A stretch of DNA of 64,000 nucleotides from Bacillus sp. WMMC1349 (GCF_013155385.1 NZ_JABJUQ010000007.1:1656001-1720000); one strand, 5' to 3'; counted from the first letter of the stretch, positions 45,490 through 54,373 are shown. Translations and numbers: made by a program. The notes: generated from the letters alone by a model not told the origin.

Positions 45490-45681
45490 TTAAAACAACC
45501 AAGGGCAGATTTCTATATGGTTGAATCGTTTGCCTAACAATTTCTTTGTCGCTTTTCCGGCAGAACGACGGACGCTACGTTTTCCTGCTGTGCCTTTTTT
45601 CGCTGCCTTTACAACAAGCTAAGATTTAGCCGACTTGTTCATTGCTGATCTGATTTTGTAGATGCCTACTTTTTCACGCAT
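45490..45681 (-). pseudogene. Lys/Arg/Ala-rich small ORF with one in-frame amber codon
   Basis: A 63-codon frame from ATG 45681, preceded by GGGGGAA, reads MREKVGIYKIRSAMNKSAKS, then TAG, then continues in the same frame through KAAKKGTAGKRSVRRSAGKATKKLLGKR to a TAA. Only a single nonsense codon breaks it. The composition is histone-H1-like and would bind nucleic acid. I do not recognise the gene; it may be a recently inactivated spore or nucleoid protein. Confidence 0.45.
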
Positions 45682-45893
45682 TAAGTTGAAATGTTTCCCC
45701 CAAGACGTCCTCGAAATCAATGGGGGAGCATACAAATATCTACAAGGCAAGAGTGAAAATGATCAACGTTTCTAGGATTTTTGTCAATGTTCTTTAAAAA
45801 GCATTTCTTCTATGTAGGCAAATGCACAAACCAATCATAACTTGGCCTGCATAGGCTGTGGTGTAAAGATTTTATAGGAAAGGATGAAAGCCC

Positions 45894-46022
45894 GTGCATT
45901 ATCCTCAATACTGCTGTCCATCTGGCGGATATGGTTATGGCTATCCAGGTCGAAGCACTTTCGTATTAATTGTCGTGCTGTTTATTTTGCTGATCATTGT
46001 TGGTGCGGCATTTGTTTACTAA
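45894..46022 (+). CDS. YjcZ-family sporulation peptide
   Basis: A 42-residue peptide: Tyr/Gly-rich N-terminus ([15 protein letters not shown]) and one membrane helix [18 protein letters not shown], the signature of the YjcZ/TIGR01732 family of tiny sporulation-associated membrane proteins. GTG start with AGGAAAGGATGA upstream. Several paralogues per genome are common in Bacillus. A terminator follows. Confidence 0.85.
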   Translation: MHYPQYCCPSGGYGYGYPGRSTFVLIVVLFILLIIVGAAFVY

Positions 46023-46044
46023 AGAATTAAACATCTTTCTTTTG

Positions 46045-46085
46045 AAAGAGAAGCTCAGACTGATAGTGTGAGCTTCTCTTTACTC
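46045..46085 (+). terminator. Terminator after the YjcZ-type gene
   Basis: AGAGAAGCTCA-(gactgatagtg)-TGAGCTTCTCT with a T-rich tail; converges with the DUF3231 gene. Confidence 0.8.
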
Positions 46086-46102
46086 TTTTTACCAATGGTG
46101 AA

Positions 46103-46615
46103 TTAACATTCTTCTGCTTTACTATGGTGTAATGGTGGCGGGATAAGCCAACCTTTTTCTTTATTAAGGCGGAGTACTTTGGCTCCCAGTGTTGCTTTTT
46201 GAACATGAAACTGTCCGAACATCATGGCGATATCTTCTCGAACGGACTGACCGATGATTACACTGCATGAAACTAATCCTGCAGCGATGTCTTTTGATAA
46301 TGAAGCAGCTATTTCTGGATCTAGAAAGCGTGCACCGGTTGGAATGTCTTCTAAGCATGCTTTAGGACGTTCAGGTGGTGTTGGTGGTAAACCGATACCA
46401 TTTTCTTTTAATAAAGTCTCAATTTGTTTGCTCTCTTGATGTCCACCTTGGATTGCTTCCTCAAGCAATTTTTTCAAGTCTTCATCACCAGCGTGGTTTA
46501 ACATCGTTTGAAAACCTGCTATTAATCCCTTCGTTGTTGTTAGAAATGCCCACGCACCAAATACTTCACCATAATGCATCGGTTGTTCTGTTGGATTTCC
46601 ACTTAAAATACCCAT
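46103..46615 (-). CDS. DUF3231 family protein
   Basis: A 170-residue protein starting MGILSGNPTEQPMHYGEVFGAW, typical of DUF3231 proteins, which often occur in sporulating Bacillus and are distantly related to CotF-type four-helix coat proteins. ATG 46615 follows AGGAGG; the open frame extends upstream without support. It has one copy of the domain, while many members have two. Function unknown; a spore or stress role is only a guess. Confidence 0.78.
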   Translation of the reverse strand: MGILSGNPTEQPMHYGEVFGAWAFLTTTKGLIAGFQTMLNHAGDEDLKKLLEEAIQGGHQESKQIETLLKENGIGLPPTPPERPKACLEDIPTGARFLDPEIAASLSKDIAAGLVSCSVIIGQSVREDIAMMFGQFHVQKATLGAKVLRLNKEKGWLIPPPLHHSKAEEC

Positions 46616-46785
46616 TAACATCCTCCTAAAAATTTTCATTTCATGAATGGTTCTCCTTGCTATTGGCTTACAGTTAAAGTTTCCGCAGGATAGAAAAATC
46701 CTATTCCAAATCTTTTGTGTTTTGATTTGTATTTTTTTTAACTGGTTGTATAATAAAACAACAAAAGAAAGACAGGAGGGGGAGC

Positions 46786-47010
46786 GTGAAATCGTTTTAT
46801 CACTATTTAATGAAATATCGCCATCCAAAACCAAAGGACAAGATCAGTGATTTTGCTAATCATGCTTATCATGACCATGGGTTTCCTAAAAATTCTGGGG
46901 ATTATGATGAGTTGAGTTCTTATCTTGAACTTAATGGCGAGTATTTATCATCCATGGCGACATTTGATGAAGTTTGGGAGAAATATGTAACAGAAACAAG
47001 GCATTCATAG
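46786..47010 (+). CDS. yozE: YozE, UPF0346 protein
   Basis: A 74-residue protein with the YozE SAM-like fold (KSFYHYLMKYRHPKPKDKISDFANHAYHDHGFPK). GTG start with AGGAGGGGG upstream. Length and sequence match B. subtilis YozE as remembered. Function unknown. It begins the yozE-yodJ block. Confidence 0.9.
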   Translation: MKSFYHYLMKYRHPKPKDKISDFANHAYHDHGFPKNSGDYDELSSYLELNGEYLSSMATFDEVWEKYVTETRHS

Positions 47011-47126
47011 CTGCAGGCAATCGTTCTGCGGCTTTTTCCTTGCTATTAATCATTCCTAATATATGTGTTAATCTTGATTCAGGAAGGGAAGATTGATTTG
47101 ACAAGGAGGGAGAAAAGCCGATTGTT

Positions 47127-47312
47127 TTTCTTAGGTTGATCAGCCTGACTGTCATCGCTATTTGCTTATTATTGATACGCCCCTTTTTTGCTCATGCCGG
47201 TCTGGGTACTATTAATAGCCGCTCTTATCATTTGTCTTTATTTTGTGATTAAGATTGAAATGAAGAACTTAAAAAAGAAAAAGTTCGGTAAGGATCTTGA
47301 AAGTTTCTTCTG
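47127..47312 (+). pseudogene. Small two-span membrane protein, frameshifted
   Basis: The frame from 47119 encodes a first membrane span (LISLTVIAICLLLIRPFF), then a shift near 47185 is needed to reach the second span and basic tail (VWVLLIAALIICLYFVIKIEMKN ... LESFF, ending at 47312). A good ribosome site AAGGAGGG precedes it. It is probably a recently broken small membrane protein; a programmed shift at the TTTTTT run is possible but unsupported. Confidence 0.4.
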
Positions 47313-47411
47313 AAAAACTCATAATCGCTTAATACCCTTGCCCATGCGAAATAATCATTTACTGCATACGATAAGCATAAGACGGAATTCCTTAGGCAAG
47401 GGGGAATGAAA

Positions 47412-48095
47412 ATGAAGTCAAACGCACCTAAATATAAAGTCGGCGATATAGTAGTGGTTGTCATGTATGGAACGGTCGGAACAGTTACAAAAGTTCATAA
47501 AATTGATCAACATTTCCTGTATGAAGTGAATCATAATGAAATTCTTTATTTTGAGACATCTTTAGAGCATTACAAAGACTATGATGGGGTCATTATTGAT
47601 ATGGAAAAACTCGATATTGAATATGAATTTTTAATTGGAGATGTTGTTTATGTTAAAGACTATGGAAAGGAATTGTTCAAAATTACCGGTTATAGAACGG
47701 AAATCTGGAGATATGCAGATAACGGGTGGGAAGATATTATTTATGAACTGACCCGGATGAAAGACGGGGAATGGCTGGAAAAAGAAGAAGATGATTTGAC
47801 ACTCGTTCTCAGAGCTTATGAAACAGATCAGTTTATTCATCAGCTTCTTTTTGTTCACTATGTTGGAGAAGTGAAGGAAAAACTTGATGAACCTGTCACT
47901 GCTGAATTGACATTTCTTCCCTTGGCAAATGATCCTGTTGAGCAAATAAATGCACATCAGGCAGCAGCGACTATTGTGGATGAGCTATTGGATATTTATA
48001 ATGATTACAAGACTTTGTATGAAATGTTTCAGGATGAAGAATATAAAGAAATGATGGAGTTTGTTTTAGGAAGCCTGAAAGAATATTTCAGTTAA
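47412..48095 (+). CDS. yodN: Conserved protein YodN
   Basis: A 227-residue acidic protein. The N-terminus YKVGDIVVVVMYGTVGTVTKVH suggests an SH3-like barrel, repeated in part at FLIGDVVYVKDYGKELFKITGY. The C-terminal 80 residues are acidic and helical. ATG 47412 lies six bases after GGGGGA. Assigned to YodN by similarity and by its place near yozD and yodM. Function unknown. Confidence 0.78.
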   Translation: MKSNAPKYKVGDIVVVVMYGTVGTVTKVHKIDQHFLYEVNHNEILYFETSLEHYKDYDGVIIDMEKLDIEYEFLIGDVVYVKDYGKELFKITGYRTEIWRYADNGWEDIIYELTRMKDGEWLEKEEDDLTLVLRAYETDQFIHQLLFVHYVGEVKEKLDEPVTAELTFLPLANDPVEQINAHQAAATIVDELLDIYNDYKTLYEMFQDEEYKEMMEFVLGSLKEYFS

Positions 48096-48225
48096 ACAAG
48101 AGTAAAAACAAAAAATAAGGAAAACAACCGCATATAATGAAGCTAAACATCACTTTTAAGACTTTATCCATCAACAGGTCAAAACAATCTCCGTCAAGCA
48201 TCTCTATCGTTTTCTGTATCATCAT
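48088..48225 (-). CDS. Possible 45-residue protein with hydrophobic C-terminus
   Basis: Starts MMIQKTIEMLDGDCFDLLMD and ends with a hydrophobic stretch. Its ribosome site AAGGAGGAGAAG is among the best in the window. It overlaps the yodN stop codon by a few bases. The tail may be out-of-gene read-through after a 3' deletion. Not recognised; coding status uncertain. Confidence 0.35.
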   Translation of the reverse strand: MMIQKTIEMLDGDCFDLLMDKVLKVMFSFIICGCFPYFLFLLLFN

Positions 48226-48339
48226 CTTCTCCTCCTTCACATGTTGTTACAACATGTATATGATGGAGGACAACCTTTATGACAAACCGGTTATAAAATT
48301 GACAGCCAGTTCATACATCAGAATTAGGGAGGCGATCAA

Positions 48340-48510
48340 ATGAAAGAAATTGAGCTTATGATAGATACAGAAGAAATCGCTGATTTTTTTTATCTTCAGT
48401 TGACAAGAAGAGGTTACATACCGAGTGAAGAGGAGCTATTTGAAATAGCAGATATCACCTTTGATTATCTAATTGAAAAAAACATGATAGATGAACATAT
48501 AGAGGATTAA
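48340..48510 (+). CDS. yozD: YozD family small acidic protein
   Basis: A 56-residue acidic protein: MKEIELMIDTEEIADFFY ... ITFDYLIEKNMIDEHIED. ATG 48340 after AGGGAGGCG. Matches B. subtilis YozD in length and sequence as remembered. Function unknown. A hairpin (AGGACC...GGTCCT, 48513-48540) follows before yodM. Confidence 0.83.
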   Translation: MKEIELMIDTEEIADFFYLQLTRRGYIPSEEELFEIADITFDYLIEKNMIDEHIED

Positions 48511-48583
48511 GCTAGGACCAGGTGAGTTGCCCCCGGTCCTTCTTATGTTTAAAACACAAACTCAAGGAGGACGCCACAGTTTT

Positions 48584-49201
48584 ATGAACATTGTGTTTTA
48601 TTTGTTAGCTGTTTTTATCATCACCGCCTGGGCCATTCAAATTCCATTTGTCCAAACAATCGATCAAGATATTGTCCAAGCTGTGATAACGATTAGACAT
48701 CCACTTCTAACAAAGTTCTTTCTTTTCGTGACAAGCCTAGGATCTAGTGCGGTCATATTTCTGTTCATGTTGATCATAACCCTAACCCTAGTCCGTTTAA
48801 TTCGAAAAAGAACGGTGTCTGTATGGTATATGTACCTGTTCTTTTTTCTTGAAAGAGTACTCAATGAAACTTCAAAAATTTGGATTTCGAGAGAACGGCC
48901 GTCATTTGCTTCGCTTGTTGATGAATCATCATTTAGTTTTCCAAGTGGTCATTCGATGAACGCTGCATGTATGTATGCTTTTTTTGCTTTTTATCTTTTA
49001 ATGGATGTGCCTTATTTTAGAAGGCATAGAACGGCTGTTTATATTTGGACTGCTGCACTGGTCATCCTGATAGGGGGAAGTCGCATTTACTTGGGTGTCC
49101 ATTATTTAACAGATGTTATTGGAGGTTTTTCTCTCGGATTTTTGCTCTTTTTTATGTTTAAGAAAATTGCCGAAAACTTCTTATTTGTTCGACAAAACTA
49201 G
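48584..49201 (+). CDS. yodM: PAP2-family lipid phosphatase YodM
   Basis: A 205-residue membrane protein with about six spans. All three PAP2 motifs are present: KIWISRERPS, PSGHSMNAA and SRIYLGVHYLTDVIGG with the catalytic histidines. Proposed to dephosphorylate phosphatidylglycerolphosphate or undecaprenyl pyrophosphate. ATG 48584 follows AAGGAGGA by 12 bases, at the long end; the frame starts at 48527. Confidence 0.9.
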   Translation: MNIVFYLLAVFIITAWAIQIPFVQTIDQDIVQAVITIRHPLLTKFFLFVTSLGSSAVIFLFMLIITLTLVRLIRKRTVSVWYMYLFFFLERVLNETSKIWISRERPSFASLVDESSFSFPSGHSMNAACMYAFFAFYLLMDVPYFRRHRTAVYIWTAALVILIGGSRIYLGVHYLTDVIGGFSLGFLLFFMFKKIAENFLFVRQN

Positions 49202-49250
49202 AGAAAGGGATTATTTAAAAGAACGCTAATTTAATAACAAAGGAGGGATC

Positions 49251-49574
49251 GTGTTGTCGTTAATTTTTCAAATGTTGAAAAGGAAACAATCTGTTTATGA
49301 TGTGACCATTTTCCAAACACCGCAATTTGGTGAAGACAAAGGGTATGAACTGGTTTATCGAACAGAAGTAAACGGACGAACCCATGAGGATGTGTTAAAA
49401 CGTACGTTTTCTACTTTTAACGTCTATGACACGGTGCCGAATGATTATAAAGCAAGATTTCTTGCAACTGGCGATATCGTTCTAATTGATGAGGGAAGAA
49501 AGGGGAAAACCTACTATAAACTACTTTCAACGGGGTGGAGTAAAATCAACCGTGTTTTACTACAAACATCCTAG
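49251..49574 (+). CDS. yodL: YodL family protein
   Basis: A 107-residue protein (106 if the adjacent TTG at 49254 is used). Conserved block VYDVTIFQTPQFGEDKGYELVYRTEV and GDIVLIDEGRKGKTYYKL. AAGGAGGG lies just upstream. B. subtilis YodL has been reported to interfere with MreB/cell shape when overproduced during sporulation; that role is not visible in the sequence. A terminator follows at 49648-49674. Confidence 0.82.
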   Translation: MLSLIFQMLKRKQSVYDVTIFQTPQFGEDKGYELVYRTEVNGRTHEDVLKRTFSTFNVYDTVPNDYKARFLATGDIVLIDEGRKGKTYYKLLSTGWSKINRVLLQTS

Positions 49575-49647
49575 AAAAGTTGCCTAGATGAAAAAAGGAG
49601 GGTTTGTTCAACAATACGTTTCAAAACCCTCACTTTCTGTTTATGCT

Positions 49648-49674
49648 CCTGCGAGATTATTCGCAGTTTTTTTA
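49648..49674 (+). terminator. Terminator after yodL
   Basis: CTGCGA-gatta-TTCGCAG stem with seven T. Confidence 0.75.
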
Positions 49675-49803
49675 TGTTGTGTTTTTTCGTTTTCTGGCGC
49701 TAAACTCTTTTTCATGTGCTTCTTCTGTAGCAAGGACATCTTTAGTTGGAATGTGGTTGTTTTTTTTCAGTCCCGTCACTCTGTTGCGCTGTTTTTTACC
49801 CAA
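49672..49803 (-). CDS. 43-residue basic protein
   Basis: TTG start at 49803, nine bases after AAAGGAGG. The product MGKKQRNRVTGLKKNNHIP ... EFSARKRKNTT is hydrophilic and basic, resembling small spore-associated proteins such as YfhD-type peptides, though I cannot name it. It fills the gap between yodL and deoD on the opposite strand; plus-strand frames over it are shadows. Confidence 0.6.
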   Translation of the reverse strand: MGKKQRNRVTGLKKNNHIPTKDVLATEEAHEKEFSARKRKNTT

Positions 49804-50002
49804 AACTATCTTCCTCCTTTCTTAAAAAATAGCATAACTAAACTATGCTGAAATTATTCGAAAAATGATTGGCAAGTCACAAATGGAAAGTGAAAATGTT
49901 ACACAATGTCAACGGATGTTAATTTTCTTTTTTGTACATGTTGGTTTATAATACATAATGTAAGGGATTTCTTGCATTTAGTATAGGTGAGGAGGAATGA
50001 TC

Positions 50003-50701
50003 ATGAGCGTTCATATTGGAGCAGAAAAAGGTCAAATTGCAGAAACGGTATTACTACCTGGAGATCCACTTCGGGCGAAATATATTGCCGATACATATTT
50101 AGAAGATGTCGAATGTTATAATGAAGTTCGCGGAATGTATGGATTTACCGGTACATATAAAGGAAAGCGTGTTTCCGTTCAAGGCACAGGTATGGGTGTA
50201 CCATCCATCTCTATTTATGTCAATGAATTAATAAAAAGCTATGATGTGAAAAATTTAATACGTGTCGGATCATGCGGTGCGATCAGAAAAGATGTCAATG
50301 TAAGAGATGTCATTTTGGCGATGACGTCTTCCACAGATTCACAAATCAACAGGGTAGCATTTGGATCAATTGATTTTGCCCCTTGTTGTGATTTTGAACT
50401 TTTAAAGGCAGCATATGATGCAGCAACAGCGCGAAATATTGCCGTAAGAGCTGGTAATGTGTTCACAGCTGATCAGTTTTATAATGAAAACAGTCAAGTA
50501 GAAAACCTTGCTAAACATGGCGTGCTGGCAATCGAAATGGAGACTACCGCACTTTACACATTAGCCGCCAAATTTGGCCGAAAAGCTTTGTCGATTTTAA
50601 CAGTTAGTGATCATGTTATAACAGGAGAAGAAACAACTGCTGAAGAACGGCAGACAACATTTAATGATATGATTCTTCTGGCGCTGGATACCGCTTTATA
50701 G
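50003..50701 (+). CDS. deoD: Purine nucleoside phosphorylase DeoD
   Basis: Phosphorolysis of purine (deoxy)nucleosides to base and (deoxy)ribose-1-phosphate; hexameric, cytoplasmic. ATG 50003 lies six bases after GGAGGA and gives 233 residues, the B. subtilis length. Signatures are [13 protein letters not shown] with the phosphate site, [17 protein letters not shown] and VSDHVITGE with the catalytic Asp. It links with Xpt/PbuX salvage. Confidence 0.96.
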   Translation: MSVHIGAEKGQIAETVLLPGDPLRAKYIADTYLEDVECYNEVRGMYGFTGTYKGKRVSVQGTGMGVPSISIYVNELIKSYDVKNLIRVGSCGAIRKDVNVRDVILAMTSSTDSQINRVAFGSIDFAPCCDFELLKAAYDAATARNIAVRAGNVFTADQFYNENSQVENLAKHGVLAIEMETTALYTLAAKFGRKALSILTVSDHVITGEETTAEERQTTFNDMILLALDTAL

Positions 50702-50722
50702 TTGTGAAAAGGATGGAGTTTA

Positions 50723-51514
50723 ATGAAGTACAAATACGCATCAATAGCATCTCTGTTAAGTGTGGTCGTGTTGCTTGGTACAGGATGCTCAACAACAGAT
50801 CAAAAAGATTCAACGAATACGAATAACGTATCAAAGACAGAAGATGCTAAAAAACATAGTTTAGATCAAGATTTTTTGCTAGAAAACAAATATTTTAATC
50901 AAATCAAGGAAGTTGATGGACTTCCGACTATTCAAAATCCTAATAATATATTAGCGCTTGTCAATAAAAAATACGCACTTCCGGGAGACTACAAACCGTC
51001 TGATTTGACAGTGCCTAATGTTTCTTTTTCGTTTGCAGAGGATATTGATAAGCGTTATATCAGGAAAGAAGCGGCTAGTGCGCTTGAAGAGATGTTTAAA
51101 GCCGCAAAAAAACAAGGTAGTTCACTAGTAGCAGTATCAGGTTACAGATCTTATGACAGGCAAAAAACAGTCTATCAAAATGAAGTGAGCCAAAAAGGGG
51201 AAGAGAAAGCCAAAGAAGCCGTTGCTTTTCCGGGTCAAAGTGAACATCAGACAGGGCTAGCGATGGACATTTCTAGTAAAAGTGCAGGCTATAGCCTTTC
51301 TCAGGAGTTTGGAAAAACAAAGGCGGGAAAATGGGTTCAAGATCATGCCTACCAATATGGCTTTGTGATCCGTTATCCGAAAAACAAAGAGAAGGTTACA
51401 CATTACAAATATGAACCATGGCATTTGCGTTATGTTGGCAAAAAAGCAGCCAAAGTCATGAAAAAACACGATCTGACGCTTGAAGAATATTTTAAGCAAG
51501 TGAAAAAAATATAA
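50723..51514 (+). CDS. yodJ: VanY-family D,D-/L,D-carboxypeptidase lipoprotein YodJ
   Basis: A 263-residue lipoprotein (lipobox LLGTGC, Cys22) with a peptidase M15B domain that trims peptidoglycan stem peptides outside the membrane. Zinc and catalytic residues lie in SGYRSYDRQ, PGQSEHQTGLAMDI (His, Asp) and EPWHLRYVG (Glu, His). A Ser/Thr/Lys linker follows the lipid anchor. It follows deoD by 21 bases and is probably cotranscribed. Confidence 0.93.
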   Translation: MKYKYASIASLLSVVVLLGTGCSTTDQKDSTNTNNVSKTEDAKKHSLDQDFLLENKYFNQIKEVDGLPTIQNPNNILALVNKKYALPGDYKPSDLTVPNVSFSFAEDIDKRYIRKEAASALEEMFKAAKKQGSSLVAVSGYRSYDRQKTVYQNEVSQKGEEKAKEAVAFPGQSEHQTGLAMDISSKSAGYSLSQEFGKTKAGKWVQDHAYQYGFVIRYPKNKEKVTHYKYEPWHLRYVGKKAAKVMKKHDLTLEEYFKQVKKI

Positions 51515-51630
51515 TCAATTTAAAACAGACAAAGATTACCTTAGCTTTATATTTAGCGACATACGGACTTGCTCGTGGATAATTGGGCTAAAGCCTGTGA
51601 GTGTTTGGAATAACTTAAGCGGTAATAAAA

Positions 51631-51675
51631 AACGGAACTCTAATGATAGAAATCTATCTTCGAGTTCCGTTTTGG
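51631..51675. terminator. Bidirectional terminator between yodJ and serA
   Basis: AAAACGGAACTC...GAGTTCCGTTTT: symmetric stem with A run on one side and T run on the other, between converging genes. Confidence 0.85.
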
Positions 51676-51676
51676 T

Positions 51677-53254
51677 TTATGGAAGGTCGATGACTTTTGC
51701 AGAGACGATATCAGCGATGTTTTTTAGTTCATCTATCACTTCATTTTCCAGGTGTCGGTCAAATGAAAGCATCATGATGGCTTCGCCGCCTTTTTCTTTT
51801 CGTCCCACTTGCATTGTTGCAATATTGATATGGTGATCGCCAAGAATTTGTCCAACATGACCGATTGCTCCTGGTCTATCTTGATGATGAATGTACACAA
51901 GGTGTCCGGAAGGATAAAAATCAATGTTAAAACCATTTAAAGAGACAATCCGTCCGCCAAAGTGGGGGATGTATGTCGCTCTTAATGTAAAAGTTGATAA
52001 ATCTCCTGTCACTTGAATAGAGATGCAGTTTTCATATCCAGATTCATTAGAAGAAATCTTTTCACTAAAGCTGATACCGCGTTCCTTTGCAACTGTTCCG
52101 GCGTTCACTTCATTAACTGTTGTTGCAACACGCGGTTTAAGGAAGCCAGCTAAAAGACTTTTTGTAATAAACGATGTTTCAAGCTTCGCAATGGAGCCTT
52201 CATATTGGATGGCAACGTCTTTAACCGGCTCATTCATACATTGAGAAACAAGGTTTCCAATTGTGTTTGCAAATTGATGATAAGGCTGAATTTTTTGGTA
52301 AGAGTCTTTTGTCATAGCCGGAAGGTTGATGGCGGACATGACAGGCAGACCTTGCGCAAATTGCAAAACTTCTTCAGAAACTTGTGCCGCTACATTTAGC
52401 TGTGCTTCTTTTGTAGATGCTCCCAAATGTGGAGTGGCGATGACAAGCGGGTGATCGATCAGTTTTGAATCCACAGGAGGTTCTACTTCAAAGACGTCAA
52501 GAGCAGCTCCTGCCACATGCCCATTTTCAAGTGCTTCTAGGAGCGCCGCTTCATCAATGATTCCGCCTCTTGCACAGTTGATCAACCTTACACCTTTTTT
52601 TGTTTTTGAAATGGTTTCTTTGTTAAGCAGCCCTTTTGTTTCTTTTGTCAATGGGGTATGGACTGTAATGATATCTGCACAAACCAGGACTTCTTCAAAG
52701 CTAGTAGCATTGACTCCCAGTTTATTTGCTCTTTCTTCAGTCAAAAAAGGATCAAATACATGGACCGTCATACCAAAGGCTTTTGCACGGCTGGCAATCT
52801 CACTTCCGATTCTCCCCATTCCGATGATGCCCAACGTTTTTCCGTAAAGCTCTGAACCGAGATAGGCTGTACGATTCCATTCCCGTGATTTTACAGAGAT
52901 ATTTGCCTGCGGGATATGTCTCATTAAAGCAGCAAACATCGCAAATGTATGTTCAGCTGTTGAGATCGTATTTCCATTTGGTGCGTTCACAACAATCACA
53001 CCGTGTTTTGTTGCCTCATCAATATCAATGTTATCAACACCGACACCAGCTCTGGCTACGATCTTTAAAGAGGTCATCTTTTTAAACAGTTCTTCGGTTA
53101 CTTTGGTGGCGCTTCTCACCAATAAAGCATCAAACGTATGCAATTCATCCTCAATTTCTGCGACATTTTTCTGAACAATTTCAATGAAATCTGCTTCCAA
53201 TAATGGTTTTAGACCATCATCAGACATTTTATCTGATACTAAAACTCGAAACAT
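51677..53254 (-). CDS. serA: D-3-phosphoglycerate dehydrogenase
   Basis: NAD-dependent first step of serine synthesis. ATG 53254 follows AGGAGGAA and gives 525 residues (B. subtilis SerA 525). The Rossmann motif GKTLGIIGMGRIGSEIA is near residue 143, the catalytic region RGGIIDEAAL near 240 and AALDVFEVEPP near 257; an ASB domain and a C-terminal ACT domain (HQDRPGAIGHVGQIL) for serine feedback occupy residues 315-525. In B. subtilis serA and yodJ are far apart, so their adjacency marks a rearrangement point. Confidence 0.97.
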   Translation of the reverse strand: MFRVLVSDKMSDDGLKPLLEADFIEIVQKNVAEIEDELHTFDALLVRSATKVTEELFKKMTSLKIVARAGVGVDNIDIDEATKHGVIVVNAPNGNTISTAEHTFAMFAALMRHIPQANISVKSREWNRTAYLGSELYGKTLGIIGMGRIGSEIASRAKAFGMTVHVFDPFLTEERANKLGVNATSFEEVLVCADIITVHTPLTKETKGLLNKETISKTKKGVRLINCARGGIIDEAALLEALENGHVAGAALDVFEVEPPVDSKLIDHPLVIATPHLGASTKEAQLNVAAQVSEEVLQFAQGLPVMSAINLPAMTKDSYQKIQPYHQFANTIGNLVSQCMNEPVKDVAIQYEGSIAKLETSFITKSLLAGFLKPRVATTVNEVNAGTVAKERGISFSEKISSNESGYENCISIQVTGDLSTFTLRATYIPHFGGRIVSLNGFNIDFYPSGHLVYIHHQDRPGAIGHVGQILGDHHINIATMQVGRKEKGGEAIMMLSFDRHLENEVIDELKNIADIVSAKVIDLP

Positions 53255-53484
53255 GTAAGATTTCCTCCTAATAAAGTCATAAATATCTGATAATTTACCA
53301 CATTCTATTAACGGTGTCAATCGATTTTGAGTGAAATACGAAAATTAAAAGTGAAAAAACTATGAATGTGCGGATTTTAGTTAACTTAAATGATGGGAAA
53401 TTTTAATTGCTGAGGATAAATTGCGGTATTTTCCTGTACATCTCTCCATCTCTATATTATAATAATGTCAAAAATAATAAGATC

Positions 53485-53610
53485 AATCTTCGGGGCAGGG
53501 TGAAATTCCCTACCGGCGGTGATGAGTTATGCTCTAAGCCCGCGAGCCGTTTTTCGGCAGGATTCGGTGCGATTCCGAAGCCGACAGTATAGTCTGGATG
53601 GGAGAAGATG
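53485..53610 (+). promoter_or_regulatory. FMN riboswitch (RFN element) of ribU
   Basis: Typical RFN element: starts CTTCGGGGCAGGGTG, contains CCCTACCGGCGGT, GCCCGCGAGCC, the GATTCGGTG block and ends GGATGGGAGAAGATG. FMN binding is known to terminate transcription of riboflavin genes. An antiterminator-like hairpin (53619-53649) and a GC-rich hairpin (53664-53697) follow. Confidence 0.96.
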
Positions 53611-53663
53611 AAGGTTCCAAACGTTTTAAAAACTTTTTTTAAAACGTTTATTCGTCCTGCTAT

Positions 53664-53697
53664 AAAAGCCCCGCTTTGTAAAAAAAGCGGGGCTTTT
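53664..53697 (+). terminator. FMN-controlled terminator
   Basis: AAAAGCCCCGCTTT-(gtaaa)-AAAGCGGGGCTTTT stem between the RFN element and ribU; the expression platform. Confidence 0.8.
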
Positions 53698-53766
53698 AAG
53701 CTTGAGGGCAAGGAAAGAACCAGTTCTCTTTTCGTGAGATATGATCGAAAAGGAGAGAGTAACAGT

Positions 53767-54345
53767 ATGAATCACAAAAAAGTAAGGCGTCTTGTGTACA
53801 TCAGTATGTTGAGCAGTATTGCATTTGTTTTAATGATGTTGAGTTTTCCGATTTTAGGAGCTTATCCTTACTTAAAAATGGATTTTAGTGATATTCCGGC
53901 ATTGCTTGCTGTTATTTTGTACGGTCCAAGTGCAGGGATTACAGTTGAAGCGATTAAAGTTGTGCTGAACTACTTTATTGCAGGAAGTGCATCAGGTGTC
54001 CCGGTTGATCAAACCGCCAACTTTGTCGCCGGCGTTTTATTTATATTACCTACCGCTTTTTTCGTAAAGAAAATGGACTCAATCAAATTGTTTGTTACAG
54101 CACTTTTTGTGGGAACAATATTGATGGCCACCATCATGAGTATTTTAAATTATTTTCTGTTTATTCCAGCATACACTTGGTTTTTAAATGCACCAGCTTT
54201 ATCAACAAACGCACTTAAGACGACAATCCTTGTGGGAATATTGCCGTTTAATTTAATAAAAGGTCTTGTAGTAACACTGGTGTTGACACCAATTTTTCTT
54301 CAGTTAAAACCATGGCTGAAAGAACATGTCCATATCGCCAAATAA
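53767..54345 (+). CDS. ribU: Riboflavin transporter RibU
   Basis: Substrate-binding S component of the ECF-type riboflavin importer, a six-span membrane protein. 192 residues from ATG 53767, which follows AAAGGAGAGAG; the frame is open through the riboswitch region upstream but is not real there. Family features: MLSSIAFVLMML at the N-terminus and AVILYGPSAGITVEAIKVVLNYF. Controlled by the FMN riboswitch. Followed by a terminator. Confidence 0.95.
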   Translation: MNHKKVRRLVYISMLSSIAFVLMMLSFPILGAYPYLKMDFSDIPALLAVILYGPSAGITVEAIKVVLNYFIAGSASGVPVDQTANFVAGVLFILPTAFFVKKMDSIKLFVTALFVGTILMATIMSILNYFLFIPAYTWFLNAPALSTNALKTTILVGILPFNLIKGLVVTLVLTPIFLQLKPWLKEHVHIAK

Positions 54346-54373
54346 ATATATAGATGGATTAGACACTCGCAGT

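Noticed and set aside
43656..46022. Possible conjugative or phage island around rap-phr
   Set aside because: No integrase, excisionase, relaxase, att repeats or phage genes are visible; rap-phr genes occur commonly on the chromosome.
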